In this document: positions 8,042-16,478 of the stretch, piece after piece | Numbering within the stretch: the first letter of the stretch is position 1 | Layout of the letters: every line of letters starts with the position of its first letter | Assembly: GCF_005435165.1 (NCBI RefSeq) | Contig: NZ_SGUC01000012.1 | Location: 1 to 64,000 of the forward strand | Length of the DNA stretch: 64,000 nt | Source of the DNA: Halorubrum sp. GN11_10-6_MGM | Lineage (GTDB): Archaea > Halobacteriota > Halobacteria > Halobacteriales > Haloferacaceae | Reading direction: 5' to 3' | Position numbers and translations under genes: made by a program | The notes under the pieces: generated by a model | What the model was told of the DNA's origin: nothing | Database searches by the model: none | The model's input: the letters and a program-made list of their open reading frames with translations, nothing else

Positions 8042-8834
8042 CGTATCGCTCCTCGAGGTCGTCGACCGCGCGCCAGAACTGTTCGCTATTGAGTGCTAGA
8101 TCCGTCGTCGTCCGCGCTTCCAAGACACCAGCATAGGTATCGAACTCCTCCGGAGTTGGATCGGTTGCAAGGATGCAGTCGGCGTAGCCGTCAATGGCTC
8201 GCTGGATGGTTTTCGCGTAGTGGTCGTATGCTCCGTCGACCCACTTGTACTTCTCGTCCACTTCTTCGAAAACGGCCCGATAGACCGTCGCCGCGGCCAG
8301 ATACCGATCTCGTTCACGGTACTGCTCGGCAATCTCGAAAAACCGGGAGAAGTCAATTGTATCGTACACCCCTGGGTCGGCGTGCTGTTCGAATAGTTGG
8401 GCGATTTCCTCACGGTACTCCTCGACCGGTTTGTGGTCGTCGCCGAATTGTGCGAGAAACTGCTCGCGTAACTCCGGATGCTCGGCGAGTGCGTCACGGA
8501 CGAACCCACGCAAGTCGTCGGCCGACACATCCTCGAGAATCCCCTCGACACGCTCGCTCTCGTCTTGTGGCGGGCCCTCGACTATCTCCAACAGGACAGC
8601 AGCAACGTGTTTGCAGTCGCCGCCCCCATCATACGGGCAGGTACAGTTGGTGTCGAGACTGCGCCCACCAAACTCGATTGTTATGTCGTACAGCTTCGAC
8701 CCACTAACAGCTGCCGTTACGAGGTCGTCGAACCGGTCAACTTGTTGTATCCGCCCCTCCTTCCGGTACTTTTGTCCACGCTCGAACACGGCATCTGTGG
8801 TCCGATCCCGGATAGTGTCCTCGTCGACGTTCAT
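8034..8834 (-). CDS. Small SWIM zinc-finger protein
   Basis: This 266-residue SWIM protein has the finger C-x-C-x7-C-x-H at residues 64-76 (C64, C66, C74, H76). The stretch before it aligns with the large SWIM protein of the same island (FERGQKY..G-S-K-L-Y-D versus FERGRNYY..GSNYYD), so the two are paralogues. An in-frame ATG exists at 8885, but the ATG at 8834 aligns with the paralogue's N-terminus and is preferred. The rest is helical (LRGFVRDALAEHPELREQFLAQFG). It is the second gene of an operon headed by the DUF1998 helicase (22-nt gap after the helicase stop). A DNA- or helicase-adaptor role is inferred. Confidence 0.8.
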   Translation of the reverse strand: MNVDEDTIRDRTTDAVFERGQKYRKEGRIQQVDRFDDLVTAAVSGSKLYDITIEFGGRSLDTNCTCPYDGGGDCKHVAAVLLEIVEGPPQDESERVEGILEDVSADDLRGFVRDALAEHPELREQFLAQFGDDHKPVEEYREEIAQLFEQHADPGVYDTIDFSRFFEIAEQYRERDRYLAAATVYRAVFEEVDEKYKWVDGAYDHYAKTIQRAIDGYADCILATDPTPEEFDTYAGVLEARTTTDLALNSEQFWRAVDDLEERYDG

Positions 8835-8856
8835 ATCTTGTCGTTCGCAGCCGAGT

Positions 8857-11223
8857 CTAATCTGATTTCGGTTTGACAGTGTCACCCTGCCTGTCCGGGT
8901 CAGCCAGCGCCATCGTGAGTGTCACCGCGAGGCGTTTGTCGAGTGGTTCGTTCGCCCGGCCACAGTGGGGTGACTGGATACAGGCCGGACAGCCGTCCGA
9001 ACAGCCACAGTCAGCGAGCAACCCCCACGTGTGCTGGAGGAGTTCCTCGATGTGGTCGTATCCGTTTCGGGCCAGTCCGACACCACCTTGGTAGCCATCG
9101 TAGATGAACAGCGCACTCGTCTCGGTTTGTGGGTGGTCCGTCGTCGAGACGCTGCCGACATCACGCCGGTCACAGAGGATAACCAGCGGGAACGTCGCAA
9201 CGAGGGCATGCTGGACGGCGTGGAGTCCGCCGTCGAACGACCCGGACATCGTCTGCATGAGACCTTCGAGTCCGGGTGGAAGCGTCAGATACAGCGCCCG
9301 TGTCGAGAGTGTCGTCTCGGGGAGGTCAAGTGATTCCTCATGGAGAACCTCGCCCGTTCGGTGGTCTCGTCGCTGGAAACCGATGACCTGTTTCCGGCGG
9401 GTCACGTCCGCAAAGTGGACAGTCACATCTTCTCGGGTCGCCAGCGGTTTGCTGGTGATGTCTTCCTCGATTGTCATCGACTCCTCGAACTGGACGCGGG
9501 TCTGGTAGTCACTGTCCGTCGGCGACAGCCACGCCACGTCCCGGTCGAGGTCGAGTGACTGGACCTCGTAACTCTGGCCCTGATGATGGTATATCGCACC
9601 CGTATGAACGTCCCGAAGTGCGGCGTCGAGGGGCAGTTCGCCGAGCCGATCTGATTGCCCACCCCGGACTCGGAGGACGACAGTGCGATCGGTGATGGTT
9701 CGGAGCCCACGCTCGTAGGGGTTTACCGTTCGACCACTGGCCGTCCGTCGCCATTCGAGGCCATCGGCTGTCTGTTGCCGTGACAGCGCTCCTTCGTCTG
9801 TAAGCGTGCTGACAATGCCAGGAAATGTCGAACCGAAATACTGCTCGTCAGCCGTTCGAAGCGGGTGTTCGATAGCCGCAGCATGGGTGTGCAGTCGGAG
9901 GAGATGTGGGTTGGATGGATCGGCAACGGCACGTTCCGGGGTTCCCTCGAACAGTTCTTTCGGGTGGTTGATGACGTACTGATCGAGTTGGTCTTCGCTG
10001 GCGACGAGAGCGACGAGACTCGGGTCCGTCCCACGCCCGGCGCGGCCAGCCCGTTGGAACGTCGACATTTGCGTCCCCGGGTAGCCGTCCAGCAGTACGG
10101 CATCGAGACTCCCAATATCGACGCCGAGTTCGAGCGCACTGGTACTCCAGACGCCGGCACATTCGTTTGTGTGCAGAGCTGTCTCGATGGCCGCTCGTCG
10201 ATCATCGCGGAGTCCCGCATGATAGGCAGTGACCCCCTCAGCGATGTCGGGTTTCCCGCGTTCTGTGAGTGTATCGCTACTGATGGTGGCGTAGCGCTCT
10301 GCCGTCTGTCTGGCGCGTGTAAACGCTACTGTCTGGTAGCCGCGTTGAATGAGGTCGACAAACAGTCGCATGGTTTCCCCGTGATGGGAGCGACGTTGGC
10401 CTGCCCCGGCGGGTGCGTCGCCCTCGTCGTATTTCGGTGGCTGCCAGAACAGCCAGTGTGTAGGGCCAGTTTCGCTGGTATCCTCGTCGACGAGGGCAAA
10501 CGACTCTGTGGGCTGGCCGGTAATCGTCGCCGCGTGCTCGCGGGGATTACCGATCGTCGCGGAACAACACACGAACTGGGGGGCCGCACCGAATCGCTCA
10601 CAGAGACGTGTGAGTCGGCGAAGCACGAGTCCGACGTGACTACCAAACACCCCGCGATACTCGTGGACCTCGTCGACGACCACGAGGTCGAGTGATTCGA
10701 AGAACGTGCGCCAGATATCGCTGGCGTGACTGAGCAGGCCACAGTGGAGCATATCGGGCGTCGTCAACACGATTGATGGGTCCTCGTCGCGGGCCGCCTG
10801 GCGCTCTGCTCCGGAGAGTGCGCCCGTATACTGTGTCACCGACACGTCGTCGAACGGTTCAGCAAACGCCGATAGCGTCGCTTCCTGGTCGTTGATCAGG
10901 GCGACTTGCGGGCCAATATACAGCGTGCGTCCGTCGTGGTCACGTGCGCGCTCTATGGCTGGAATCGTGTATGTGAGACTCTTGCCGCTTGCTGTCGGCG
11001 TCGCCAACACGACGTTCTGGCCGCGCCGACTGGCGTCGATCGCCTCGGCTTGGTGTGCGTAGAGTTCGTCGATGCCCCGGTTAGCGAGCCGTTCGCTGAC
11101 CTCACGGTTCATTTCACATGGTCGTGTCTCGGGGCGGCGAGCAGGTATCGACTGCTGGAACTGTATCTGGTTGTGGTAGTAGTCCCGATGCCGAACCCAG
11201 TCGACGAACTCGTCCACTACCAC
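8857..11223 (-). CDS. MrfA/Hrq1-like DEAD/DEAH helicase with DUF1998
   Basis: The 788-residue superfamily 2 helicase has Walker A ATPTASGKS at 74-82, motif II DEVH at 184-187, motif III CSATIGNP, and motif VI near QRAGRAGRG. It ends in a DUF1998 domain with the four-cysteine cluster C-G-C-x3-C-x2-C-x5-C (about 735-755). This layout matches YprA/MrfA and the helicase core of Hrq1, 3'-5' enzymes linked to repair of mitomycin/crosslink damage. DUF1998 also occurs in defence systems such as DISARM, there as a separate protein. It heads a tightly packed operon with SWIM, pRiA4b ORF-3-like and CcbP-like genes, an arrangement I do not recognise from described systems. Confidence 0.88.
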   Translation of the reverse strand: MVVDEFVDWVRHRDYYHNQIQFQQSIPARRPETRPCEMNREVSERLANRGIDELYAHQAEAIDASRRGQNVVLATPTASGKSLTYTIPAIERARDHDGRTLYIGPQVALINDQEATLSAFAEPFDDVSVTQYTGALSGAERQAARDEDPSIVLTTPDMLHCGLLSHASDIWRTFFESLDLVVVDEVHEYRGVFGSHVGLVLRRLTRLCERFGAAPQFVCCSATIGNPREHAATITGQPTESFALVDEDTSETGPTHWLFWQPPKYDEGDAPAGAGQRRSHHGETMRLFVDLIQRGYQTVAFTRARQTAERYATISSDTLTERGKPDIAEGVTAYHAGLRDDRRAAIETALHTNECAGVWSTSALELGVDIGSLDAVLLDGYPGTQMSTFQRAGRAGRGTDPSLVALVASEDQLDQYVINHPKELFEGTPERAVADPSNPHLLRLHTHAAAIEHPLRTADEQYFGSTFPGIVSTLTDEGALSRQQTADGLEWRRTASGRTVNPYERGLRTITDRTVVLRVRGGQSDRLGELPLDAALRDVHTGAIYHHQGQSYEVQSLDLDRDVAWLSPTDSDYQTRVQFEESMTIEEDITSKPLATREDVTVHFADVTRRKQVIGFQRRDHRTGEVLHEESLDLPETTLSTRALYLTLPPGLEGLMQTMSGSFDGGLHAVQHALVATFPLVILCDRRDVGSVSTTDHPQTETSALFIYDGYQGGVGLARNGYDHIEELLQHTWGLLADCGCSDGCPACIQSPHCGRANEPLDKRLAVTLTMALADPDRQGDTVKPKSD

Positions 11224-11301
11224 CTACTACACGCGCAATCGCATATAGGGATATAGACTCGTGTCCTGAACATTTTACCCGAAGCCGTCGTACCAATCGA
11301 C

Positions 11302-12273
11302 ATGCCATTCAGTGTCAGTTGGCACACGCTACTCGACGAACTCGATGACCTCTCCGAGGGGGCTGAGCTCATTACCCCGCTCTCCGAGGACCGATTTCGC
11401 ATTACCGATGTCCAGGAGCATCGTGTCGTCATTACGTTCGACGAGTCCGGTGAGCGCCACCCACTCCAGCGTGAGCAATTCGAAACGCTCTACCGGCGGA
11501 TTCAGGATTCTAATAGCGAATTCGAGCTTGACCGTCTGCCAGCCGACGCCGACCCGTATCCAGCAGTCCTGAGCCTATATCCACGCTTCGAAATCGACAG
11601 CGACCGAGGAGTCATCATCGAAACGGAGGACCCGACAGACACACAACTCGTTGACGGTGATACCGCTCCTGATGCGGATGCTCGTATCGAACCCGACGGA
11701 CTGGATGTCTACTCCGATGCCTTGCTTCTCATTGATGCACTGGAGCGCCACGACGTGACAGACCTCAGTGAACTTGAGACAGACGCCTTGGTGAATATCT
11801 ATACGCTCTGTTCGGATGTGCAACGGAACGCAAACGAGTTCCGGCAGGATGTCGCCGACGTGCTACTCAACCGTCTCCATCACGACCAACCTGTCCACGG
11901 CCAGTACGGTTCGGTCCAGCGAACGTCACGCCGAAATCGCTCACTCAGAGACGAGGCAGACGTGCTGGATACGCTTGAAGACGCTGGGATTGCGCGTGAA
12001 CGCGTCATGAGTGTTGATTCGAGTAAAGTGGCAGAAGCACTGGACGTAACGGAGTTAGCGGAGTCGGATGTCTACGAAGTCTCCGAAAGCGAGTACGTTC
12101 GGAAAGCCGAAGTCGATGACGAGGTCAAAGAGTCGCGTCTACAGGGGCTAAAAGACCGATTGGCAGCTAGCGACGATGCGGAGTCGGACGAACTACGACA
12201 GGAAATCGAAGCCCTCGAAGAGCGTATCGACGACCTCACCAGCTTTAGCACGGGAACAGAGATCCAGGGGTAG
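11302..12273 (+). CDS. Conserved-type acidic protein of unknown function
   Basis: This 323-residue acidic protein is divergent from the DUF1998 helicase operon (78-bp shared promoter space rich in ATATAG). The N-terminal 70 residues have a beta-rich small-domain look (ITPLSEDRFRITDVQEHRVVITFDESGERHPLQREQFETLYRRI). The middle is helical (LSELETDALVNIYTLCSDVQRNANEFRQDVADVLLNRL), and the end is a coiled coil (about 285-315, DELRQEIEALEERIDDL). No catalytic motif is evident. Its position suggests that it belongs to the same island module. I do not recognise a family. Confidence 0.6.
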   Translation: MPFSVSWHTLLDELDDLSEGAELITPLSEDRFRITDVQEHRVVITFDESGERHPLQREQFETLYRRIQDSNSEFELDRLPADADPYPAVLSLYPRFEIDSDRGVIIETEDPTDTQLVDGDTAPDADARIEPDGLDVYSDALLLIDALERHDVTDLSELETDALVNIYTLCSDVQRNANEFRQDVADVLLNRLHHDQPVHGQYGSVQRTSRRNRSLRDEADVLDTLEDAGIARERVMSVDSSKVAEALDVTELAESDVYEVSESEYVRKAEVDDEVKESRLQGLKDRLAASDDAESDELRQEIEALEERIDDLTSFSTGTEIQG

Positions 12274-12483
12274 GTCGAACAATTTAGGAAAGATATGGCG
12301 ATTCAGGGTCTAAGAGCGTATAAATACGCAATATTAACGTTAAGTTACTGTTTCTATTATATAAAAGCCTGCCTGTTAGCTGGCCCTTGGCTTTCTGTTT
12401 CTGTACGAGGTGTGGCCCGCAAGCGGTCCCGCGAACTGCCCCGCTTAGTAACCGTTAAACACCGGGTGACCCATGCGTCAACT
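12274..12483. other. AT-rich island border, no gene
   Basis: This 210-bp stretch contains AT-rich TATA-like sequence around 12316-12330 and 12355-12366, the 11-bp tRNA-Cys repeat at 12382-12392, and then an abrupt return to GC-rich sequence. A long in-frame upstream extension of the next gene runs through it but looks non-coding. Confidence 0.5.
12382..12392 (+). repeat. Putative attR: copy of tRNA-Cys 3' end
   Basis: GGCCCTTGGCT matches 260-270 exactly and in the same orientation. It lies at the point where accessory sequence gives way to GC-rich core sequence. Confidence 0.55.
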
Positions 12484-13323
12484 ATGCAACGACGCGCTGT
12501 GGCCGTGTTCGTCGCGCTGTTCCTCGCCGTCGCGGGCGTGGCGGGCGTCCTGACCGCGACGGCCGAGAGTCCGGAGATAGCGCTCGAAAACCCGGAGATA
12601 GACGCTTCTCAGGGCGAGTCGATCGATGTCGGCGGCGAGTCGTACGTGGTGGCTGACATCTCGGAGAGCGAGACCGACGGTGGGCAGACGGTCATCTCGG
12701 GCACGCTCGAACGTAACTTCACGGCCGAAACGTCAGAGACGTGGGCGAACGGGTCGACGGTCTCGGTCGACGACCGTGAGTGGCGCGTCGAGATCCCCGG
12801 GGAGAACGCCACCGAGTTCACGCTCGTCGAGGTGCTGGATCGCCAGGCGATACTCGGGGCCGACGACGCGGCCGAAAACGAGACCGTCACCCTCGAAGAC
12901 GGCGAGTACGTTGCGGTGACCGACAACTCCGGCGAGCGGACGCTCGTCCCGGTCGACGAGTACTTCCCAGCGCCCGAGGAGCGGACCTACGCGACCGGCG
13001 AGACGATTCAGTACGACGGACAGACGGTTACGGTCGACAACGTGACGGCGGGCGGTGCGGTTCTCGTGTGGGAGACAACCGAGACGGAGACGGTCGAGGT
13101 CGCCCAGCAGTCGACGGTGACGCTCGGCGGTACGGATTACGTCGCGCACTTCCCGGACGCGTCGACGCTGCGGATGTCGACCGATATCGAGGCGTACGAG
13201 GCGCAGGTCTCGGAGATCGAACGGTTCGACCAGTACAACAGCGGGCTCTCGCGAGTGCTCGTCCTCTCGGTCCTGTCGTCGATCATGCTCGCCGGGATGG
13301 CGTTCATCCCGTCGCGGTACTGA
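12484..13323 (+). CDS. Membrane-anchored exported protein, unknown function
   Basis: The 279-residue protein starts at the ATG at 12484 with a basic/hydrophobic signal anchor (MQRRAVAVFVALFLAVAGVAGVL). A long acidic extracellular beta-rich region follows, with repeated Y-x-G-x-x-V-x-V-x-N-V units, and a C-terminal membrane helix (VLVLSVLSSIMLAGMAFI) ends it. Frames upstream of 12484 are open but the translation is not protein-like, so this start is preferred. The topology implies a cell-surface protein tethered at both ends. No known domain is recognised. It is the first core-type, GC-rich gene after the island. Confidence 0.7.
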   Translation: MQRRAVAVFVALFLAVAGVAGVLTATAESPEIALENPEIDASQGESIDVGGESYVVADISESETDGGQTVISGTLERNFTAETSETWANGSTVSVDDREWRVEIPGENATEFTLVEVLDRQAILGADDAAENETVTLEDGEYVAVTDNSGERTLVPVDEYFPAPEERTYATGETIQYDGQTVTVDNVTAGGAVLVWETTETETVEVAQQSTVTLGGTDYVAHFPDASTLRMSTDIEAYEAQVSEIERFDQYNSGLSRVLVLSVLSSIMLAGMAFIPSRY

Positions 13324-13411
13324 CCGTCGATCGGACGGTCGATTTCGTTTTGGACTCTGTTCGTGCGGTTGCTACCGACAGCCACTACCTGCCGGGGCCG
13401 CTACCGGGAAC

Positions 13412-13618
13412 ATGACTTCGGCAACGGAGAAGATTCGACAGCTCGCTCCGCATTGGGTGGTGATGTTCGTCGTCATGTTTGCTGCGCTGGCGGTCGTCGA
13501 GCGTGTCGTCGGTGGGCTCGGCCTCGCGGCGTCGTTGGTGCTCGTCTTGGCTATCGCCTTCGTCTACCCGTTCGTCGTTCGCGCGCTCGGCGTCGCGCCG
13601 CCCGTCTGGCAGCGGTGA
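13412..13618 (+). CDS. Small two-helix membrane protein
   Basis: The 68-residue protein has two predicted membrane helices (about 14-30 and 34-55: VVMFVVMFAALAVVERVV and ASLVLVLAIAFVYPFVV). It lies 13 bp before the HD phosphohydrolase gene on the same strand, so it is probably co-transcribed with it. Function unknown. Confidence 0.6.
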   Translation: MTSATEKIRQLAPHWVVMFVVMFAALAVVERVVGGLGLAASLVLVLAIAFVYPFVVRALGVAPPVWQR

Positions 13619-13631
13619 CTGGAATCCGTAG

Positions 13632-15008
13632 ATGACGACACAGATCAAAGACCCCGTTCACGGCTACATCGAGCTCGCCGACGCGGTCGTCGATCGCGTT
13701 ATCGACACGTCCGAGTTTCAGCGGCTCAGGTACGTCAGGCAGCTCTCGGCGACGCATCTCGTCTATCCCGCGGCCAATCACACGCGGTTCGAACACAGTC
13801 TCGGCGTGTACCACCTCGGTCGGCGCGTCTTCGAGAACCTCCGCGAGGAGCCGTACTTCACCCGTGAGACGTCCTCGGCGACGTTGGACGAGATCCAAGC
13901 GACGCTGGAGTGCGCGTGTCTGCTCCACGACGTCGGTCATCCGCCGTTTTCGCACGTCTGCGAGCGGCATCTCGACGCCGGCGAACTCCGGGACCGACTC
14001 GCCGATCGCGGCTTCGTCGCGTCGCTTCGCGAGGCGGGGCTCGGCGACGCGCCCGTTCGGGAAGCGAGCCCCCACGAACTCCTGAGCTGTTTGCTGATTC
14101 TCGACACCTTCGCGGACGCGCTCCGGTCGCTGTCGGTCGATCCGGAGGAGGTGTGCGCGTACGTCTTGGGGTACAGTCTGGTGTACGAGCGCGGCGGGCC
14201 GTGGCAGCACGGGCTCGGCGCGCAGTTGCTTCACTCCCCGGTTGATGTCGACCGGCTCGATTACATCTCCCGGGACAACTGGATGACGGGCGCGAACGTG
14301 TTGAGCTTCGACACCGACCGCATGGTCGAGGCGTACACCGCCCACCCGGACGAGGGGCTCGCCCTCTCGGAGAAGGCGCTCTCGACGCTGGGCAACTACC
14401 TCGAAGGCCGGATCGCGCTGTACATGTGGGTGACCCAACACCACAAGTCGGTGTTCGCGAACGCGCTGCTCCGCGAGCTCACGGAGCGGGCCGCCGCGCT
14501 CACCGGCGATCCGCCGGTGACGATAGACGGCGTCGTCGACGGGGAGATCGACGACAACACGGTCGCGGAGCGGCTACGTCGGCTCGCGCGGGACCGGCCG
14601 GACACGACGTTTGCGACGCTGTACGACCGGTATCGCGCGCGCCGCTTTCCGACGACCTGCTGGAAACACCGGATCGCTTACGCGGACCGGATCGACGTCG
14701 ACCGCGAGGCGTTCGGCGAGTGGCTCGTCTCCGGCGACGACCGGCTCGAGCGCGAGCTCGCCGCGGAGCTGGGCGTGCCGGCGCACGACGTGTGGATCGA
14801 GCGCTCGTACGTCCCGGAGTACGAGCCCTCCGAGCTGGCCGACATCCCGATCGCGTACGGCGGGACGACCCGGTCGGCGGGCGACTGGGGGCTGTACGGC
14901 GACCGCGCGTTCGACAGCCCGATTCCGTTCGTCTACGTGCCCGACGGCGACCGGAAGCGCGCGACTCGCTGGCTCGTCGACCGCTTCCGCGCGGAGTACG
15001 GCGGTTGA
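13632..15008 (+). CDS. HD-domain phosphohydrolase (dGTPase-like, COG1078 type)
   Basis: The 458-residue protein starts IKDPVHGYIELADAVVDRVIDTSEFQRLRYVRQL, followed by TRFEHSLGVYHLGRR (HD motif histidine about 58) and CLLHDVGHPPFSH (about 97-109). A later HSPVDVDRLDYISRD contains the distal Asp of the metal site. These are hallmarks of the SAMHD1/dGTPase-like HD family that hydrolyses nucleoside triphosphates; the exact substrate cannot be read from sequence. Length is typical. It is probably co-transcribed with the small membrane protein before it. Confidence 0.88.
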   Translation: MTTQIKDPVHGYIELADAVVDRVIDTSEFQRLRYVRQLSATHLVYPAANHTRFEHSLGVYHLGRRVFENLREEPYFTRETSSATLDEIQATLECACLLHDVGHPPFSHVCERHLDAGELRDRLADRGFVASLREAGLGDAPVREASPHELLSCLLILDTFADALRSLSVDPEEVCAYVLGYSLVYERGGPWQHGLGAQLLHSPVDVDRLDYISRDNWMTGANVLSFDTDRMVEAYTAHPDEGLALSEKALSTLGNYLEGRIALYMWVTQHHKSVFANALLRELTERAAALTGDPPVTIDGVVDGEIDDNTVAERLRRLARDRPDTTFATLYDRYRARRFPTTCWKHRIAYADRIDVDREAFGEWLVSGDDRLERELAAELGVPAHDVWIERSYVPEYEPSELADIPIAYGGTTRSAGDWGLYGDRAFDSPIPFVYVPDGDRKRATRWLVDRFRAEYGG

Positions 15009-15070
15009 CTTGGGGACCGAGGACGACCCGATAACACCGGTGTCAGCCGGTCACGGTCCCGTCCCGCTCG

Positions 15071-15080
15071 TTTTTATACG
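15071..15080 (+). promoter_or_regulatory. TATA box of the VOC gene
   Basis: TTTTTATACG lies about 27 nt before the ATG at 15103. This places the transcription start at the start codon (leaderless mRNA) and supports that start over upstream in-frame codons. Confidence 0.6.
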
Positions 15081-15102
15081 GTTCGGTCGCCTGTGGATCG
15101 GT

Positions 15103-15711
15103 ATGAGCGACGAGAACTCGGCTCCGGTCACGTCGGAGCGTCCGGACGCACCGTTCCACACCAGCGGCACCGACCACATCACGGTCTGGGGGAGCAACGA
15201 GGAGGACACGCTCGCGTTCTACCGCGATCTGCTCGGGATGCCGCTCGTGTTGCGGCAGCCGAACCTCGACGACCCCTCGCAGACGCACCTCTTCTTCGAC
15301 ACCGGCGACGACCGGATCCTCACGGTGTTCGTGAGCGACGAGCGCGCGTCCGCGCGCGGCCAGCGCGTCAGCACGGGCGCCGTCCACCACCTGTGTTTCA
15401 GCGTCGAGCCCGACGAGTACGAGGATATCATGGCGGCGCTCGAAGACGCGGGGAAGGGGTACAACGTGTTCGACCGCGGCATCTTCCACTCGATCTACAC
15501 CCAGGACAACAACGGGCTCGTCATCGAGCTGTCGGCCGACAAGTACGAGATCCCCGACGGTCGGAAAGGCGAGGTGCTCGCGACCGCGCAGCGCCTCCGC
15601 GAGGAGGACGGCGCCGACTTCGCTCAGGACCGGCACATGGAGGGCGCCCTCGAAGAGCTCGGCCTCCCGGTGAACAAACACGACCTCCCCGACGCCGGCG
15701 TCGGCGTCTGA
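15103..15711 (+). CDS. VOC-family (glyoxalase/dioxygenase fold) protein
   Basis: The 202-residue protein has a vicinal-oxygen-chelate domain: GTDHITVWGSNEEDTLAFYRDLLGMPLVLRQ with metal ligand H20, a central GAVHHLCFSV with a second metal-ligand histidine, and a final LVIELSADK with the Glu ligand. A 50-residue acidic tail follows. The metal site is intact, so it is probably a lyase, isomerase or dioxygenase of unknown substrate. The stop is 1 base before the start of the esterase gene, indicating an operon. The start is fixed by the TATA spacing. Confidence 0.88.
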   Translation: MSDENSAPVTSERPDAPFHTSGTDHITVWGSNEEDTLAFYRDLLGMPLVLRQPNLDDPSQTHLFFDTGDDRILTVFVSDERASARGQRVSTGAVHHLCFSVEPDEYEDIMAALEDAGKGYNVFDRGIFHSIYTQDNNGLVIELSADKYEIPDGRKGEVLATAQRLREEDGADFAQDRHMEGALEELGLPVNKHDLPDAGVGV

Positions 15712-15712
15712 G

Positions 15713-16423
15713 ATGGCCGGCCGATCCCCGTCGCCGCACGCGGGCGACGACCCCCACGGCGACGAACCGCTGGTCACCGCCGGGACGGACCTCGACGACG
15801 CCGACGCGGCGCTCGTCCTCGTCCACGGTCGCGGCGCGAGCGCCCGCAGCGTGATCGACCTCGGCGAACAGCTGGCCGGCGACCGCGACGTCGCCCTGCT
15901 CGCCCCCGCGGCCGCCGGCAACACGTGGTATCCGAACTCGTTTCTCGCCCCGGTCGCGGAGAACGAGCCGGGACGAAGCTCGGGACTCCGCGCCGTCGGC
16001 GCCGCGGTCGACCGCGCGTTCGACGCCGGAATCGACCGCGACCGCGTCCTCGTCGGCGGCTTCTCGCAGGGCGCCTGCCTCGCGAGCGAGTTCGTCGCCC
16101 GCAACCCCGCCCGCTACGGCGGGCTCGCGGTCTTCAGCGGCGGGCTGATCGGCGAGGCGGTCGACGTCGACGACTATCTCTCGACCGCGACGGGCGACGG
16201 CGAAGCGGGCGACAGTGGAGAGGGTCCCCTCGCCGGCACGCCCGCGTTCGTCGGCTGTAGCGACGTCGACCCGCACATTCCCGAAGAGCGGGTCCACGAG
16301 ACGACCGCGGTGTTGGAGGCGCTCGGCGCCGACGTCGACGAGCGGATCTACGAGGGGATGGGTCACGGGATCAACGACGACGAGGTCGCGGCCGTCTCGG
16401 AGTTGGTAGGCGACCTCGCCTGA
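15713..16423 (+). CDS. Alpha/beta-hydrolase esterase (phospholipase/carboxylesterase type)
   Basis: The 236-residue hydrolase shows an oxyanion-hole HGRGAS after the first strand (LVLVHGRGAS), nucleophile elbow G-F-S-Q-G-A (about 112-117), acidic residue in CSDVDPHIP (about 182-190) and catalytic His in G-M-G-H-G-I near the end. This is the complete Ser-Asp-His triad of the phospholipase/carboxylesterase family. It is coupled to the VOC gene (1-bp gap), so the two may act on the same organic substrate. Confidence 0.88.
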   Translation: MAGRSPSPHAGDDPHGDEPLVTAGTDLDDADAALVLVHGRGASARSVIDLGEQLAGDRDVALLAPAAAGNTWYPNSFLAPVAENEPGRSSGLRAVGAAVDRAFDAGIDRDRVLVGGFSQGACLASEFVARNPARYGGLAVFSGGLIGEAVDVDDYLSTATGDGEAGDSGEGPLAGTPAFVGCSDVDPHIPEERVHETTAVLEALGADVDERIYEGMGHGINDDEVAAVSELVGDLA

Positions 16424-16478
16424 GCCGACCCTCGATGCGGACGGAGCGGTGGAGCGGCGGGGACACCGCCCGGTCGAC

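Larger units (their letters stand above)
271..12392. mobile_element. Putative tRNA-Cys genomic island
   Basis: This 12.1-kb block begins at the 3' end of tRNA-Cys and ends with an exact 11-bp copy of that 3' end. Its genes look less GC-rich than the core genes that start at 12484. The content is accessory: nuclease, SWIM proteins, three helicase/nuclease-type proteins, toxin-antitoxin genes and unknown genes. No integrase or transposase is visible, so it would have been mobilised in trans or has lost its integrase. The boundaries are inferred from the repeat; the composition contrast was judged by eye only. Confidence 0.55.

Noticed and set aside
6897-11223. Assigning the DUF1998 operon to DISARM
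   Set aside because: DISARM has separate DrmA/DrmB/DrmC and a methyltransferase. Here DUF1998 is fused to the helicase and there is no methyltransferase or phospholipase-D-type protein nearby.
12295-12483. N-terminal extension of the membrane protein gene to an ATG at 12295
   Set aside because: The extension is basic and crosses the AT-rich island border and the putative att repeat. The Met at 12484 begins a good signal anchor.
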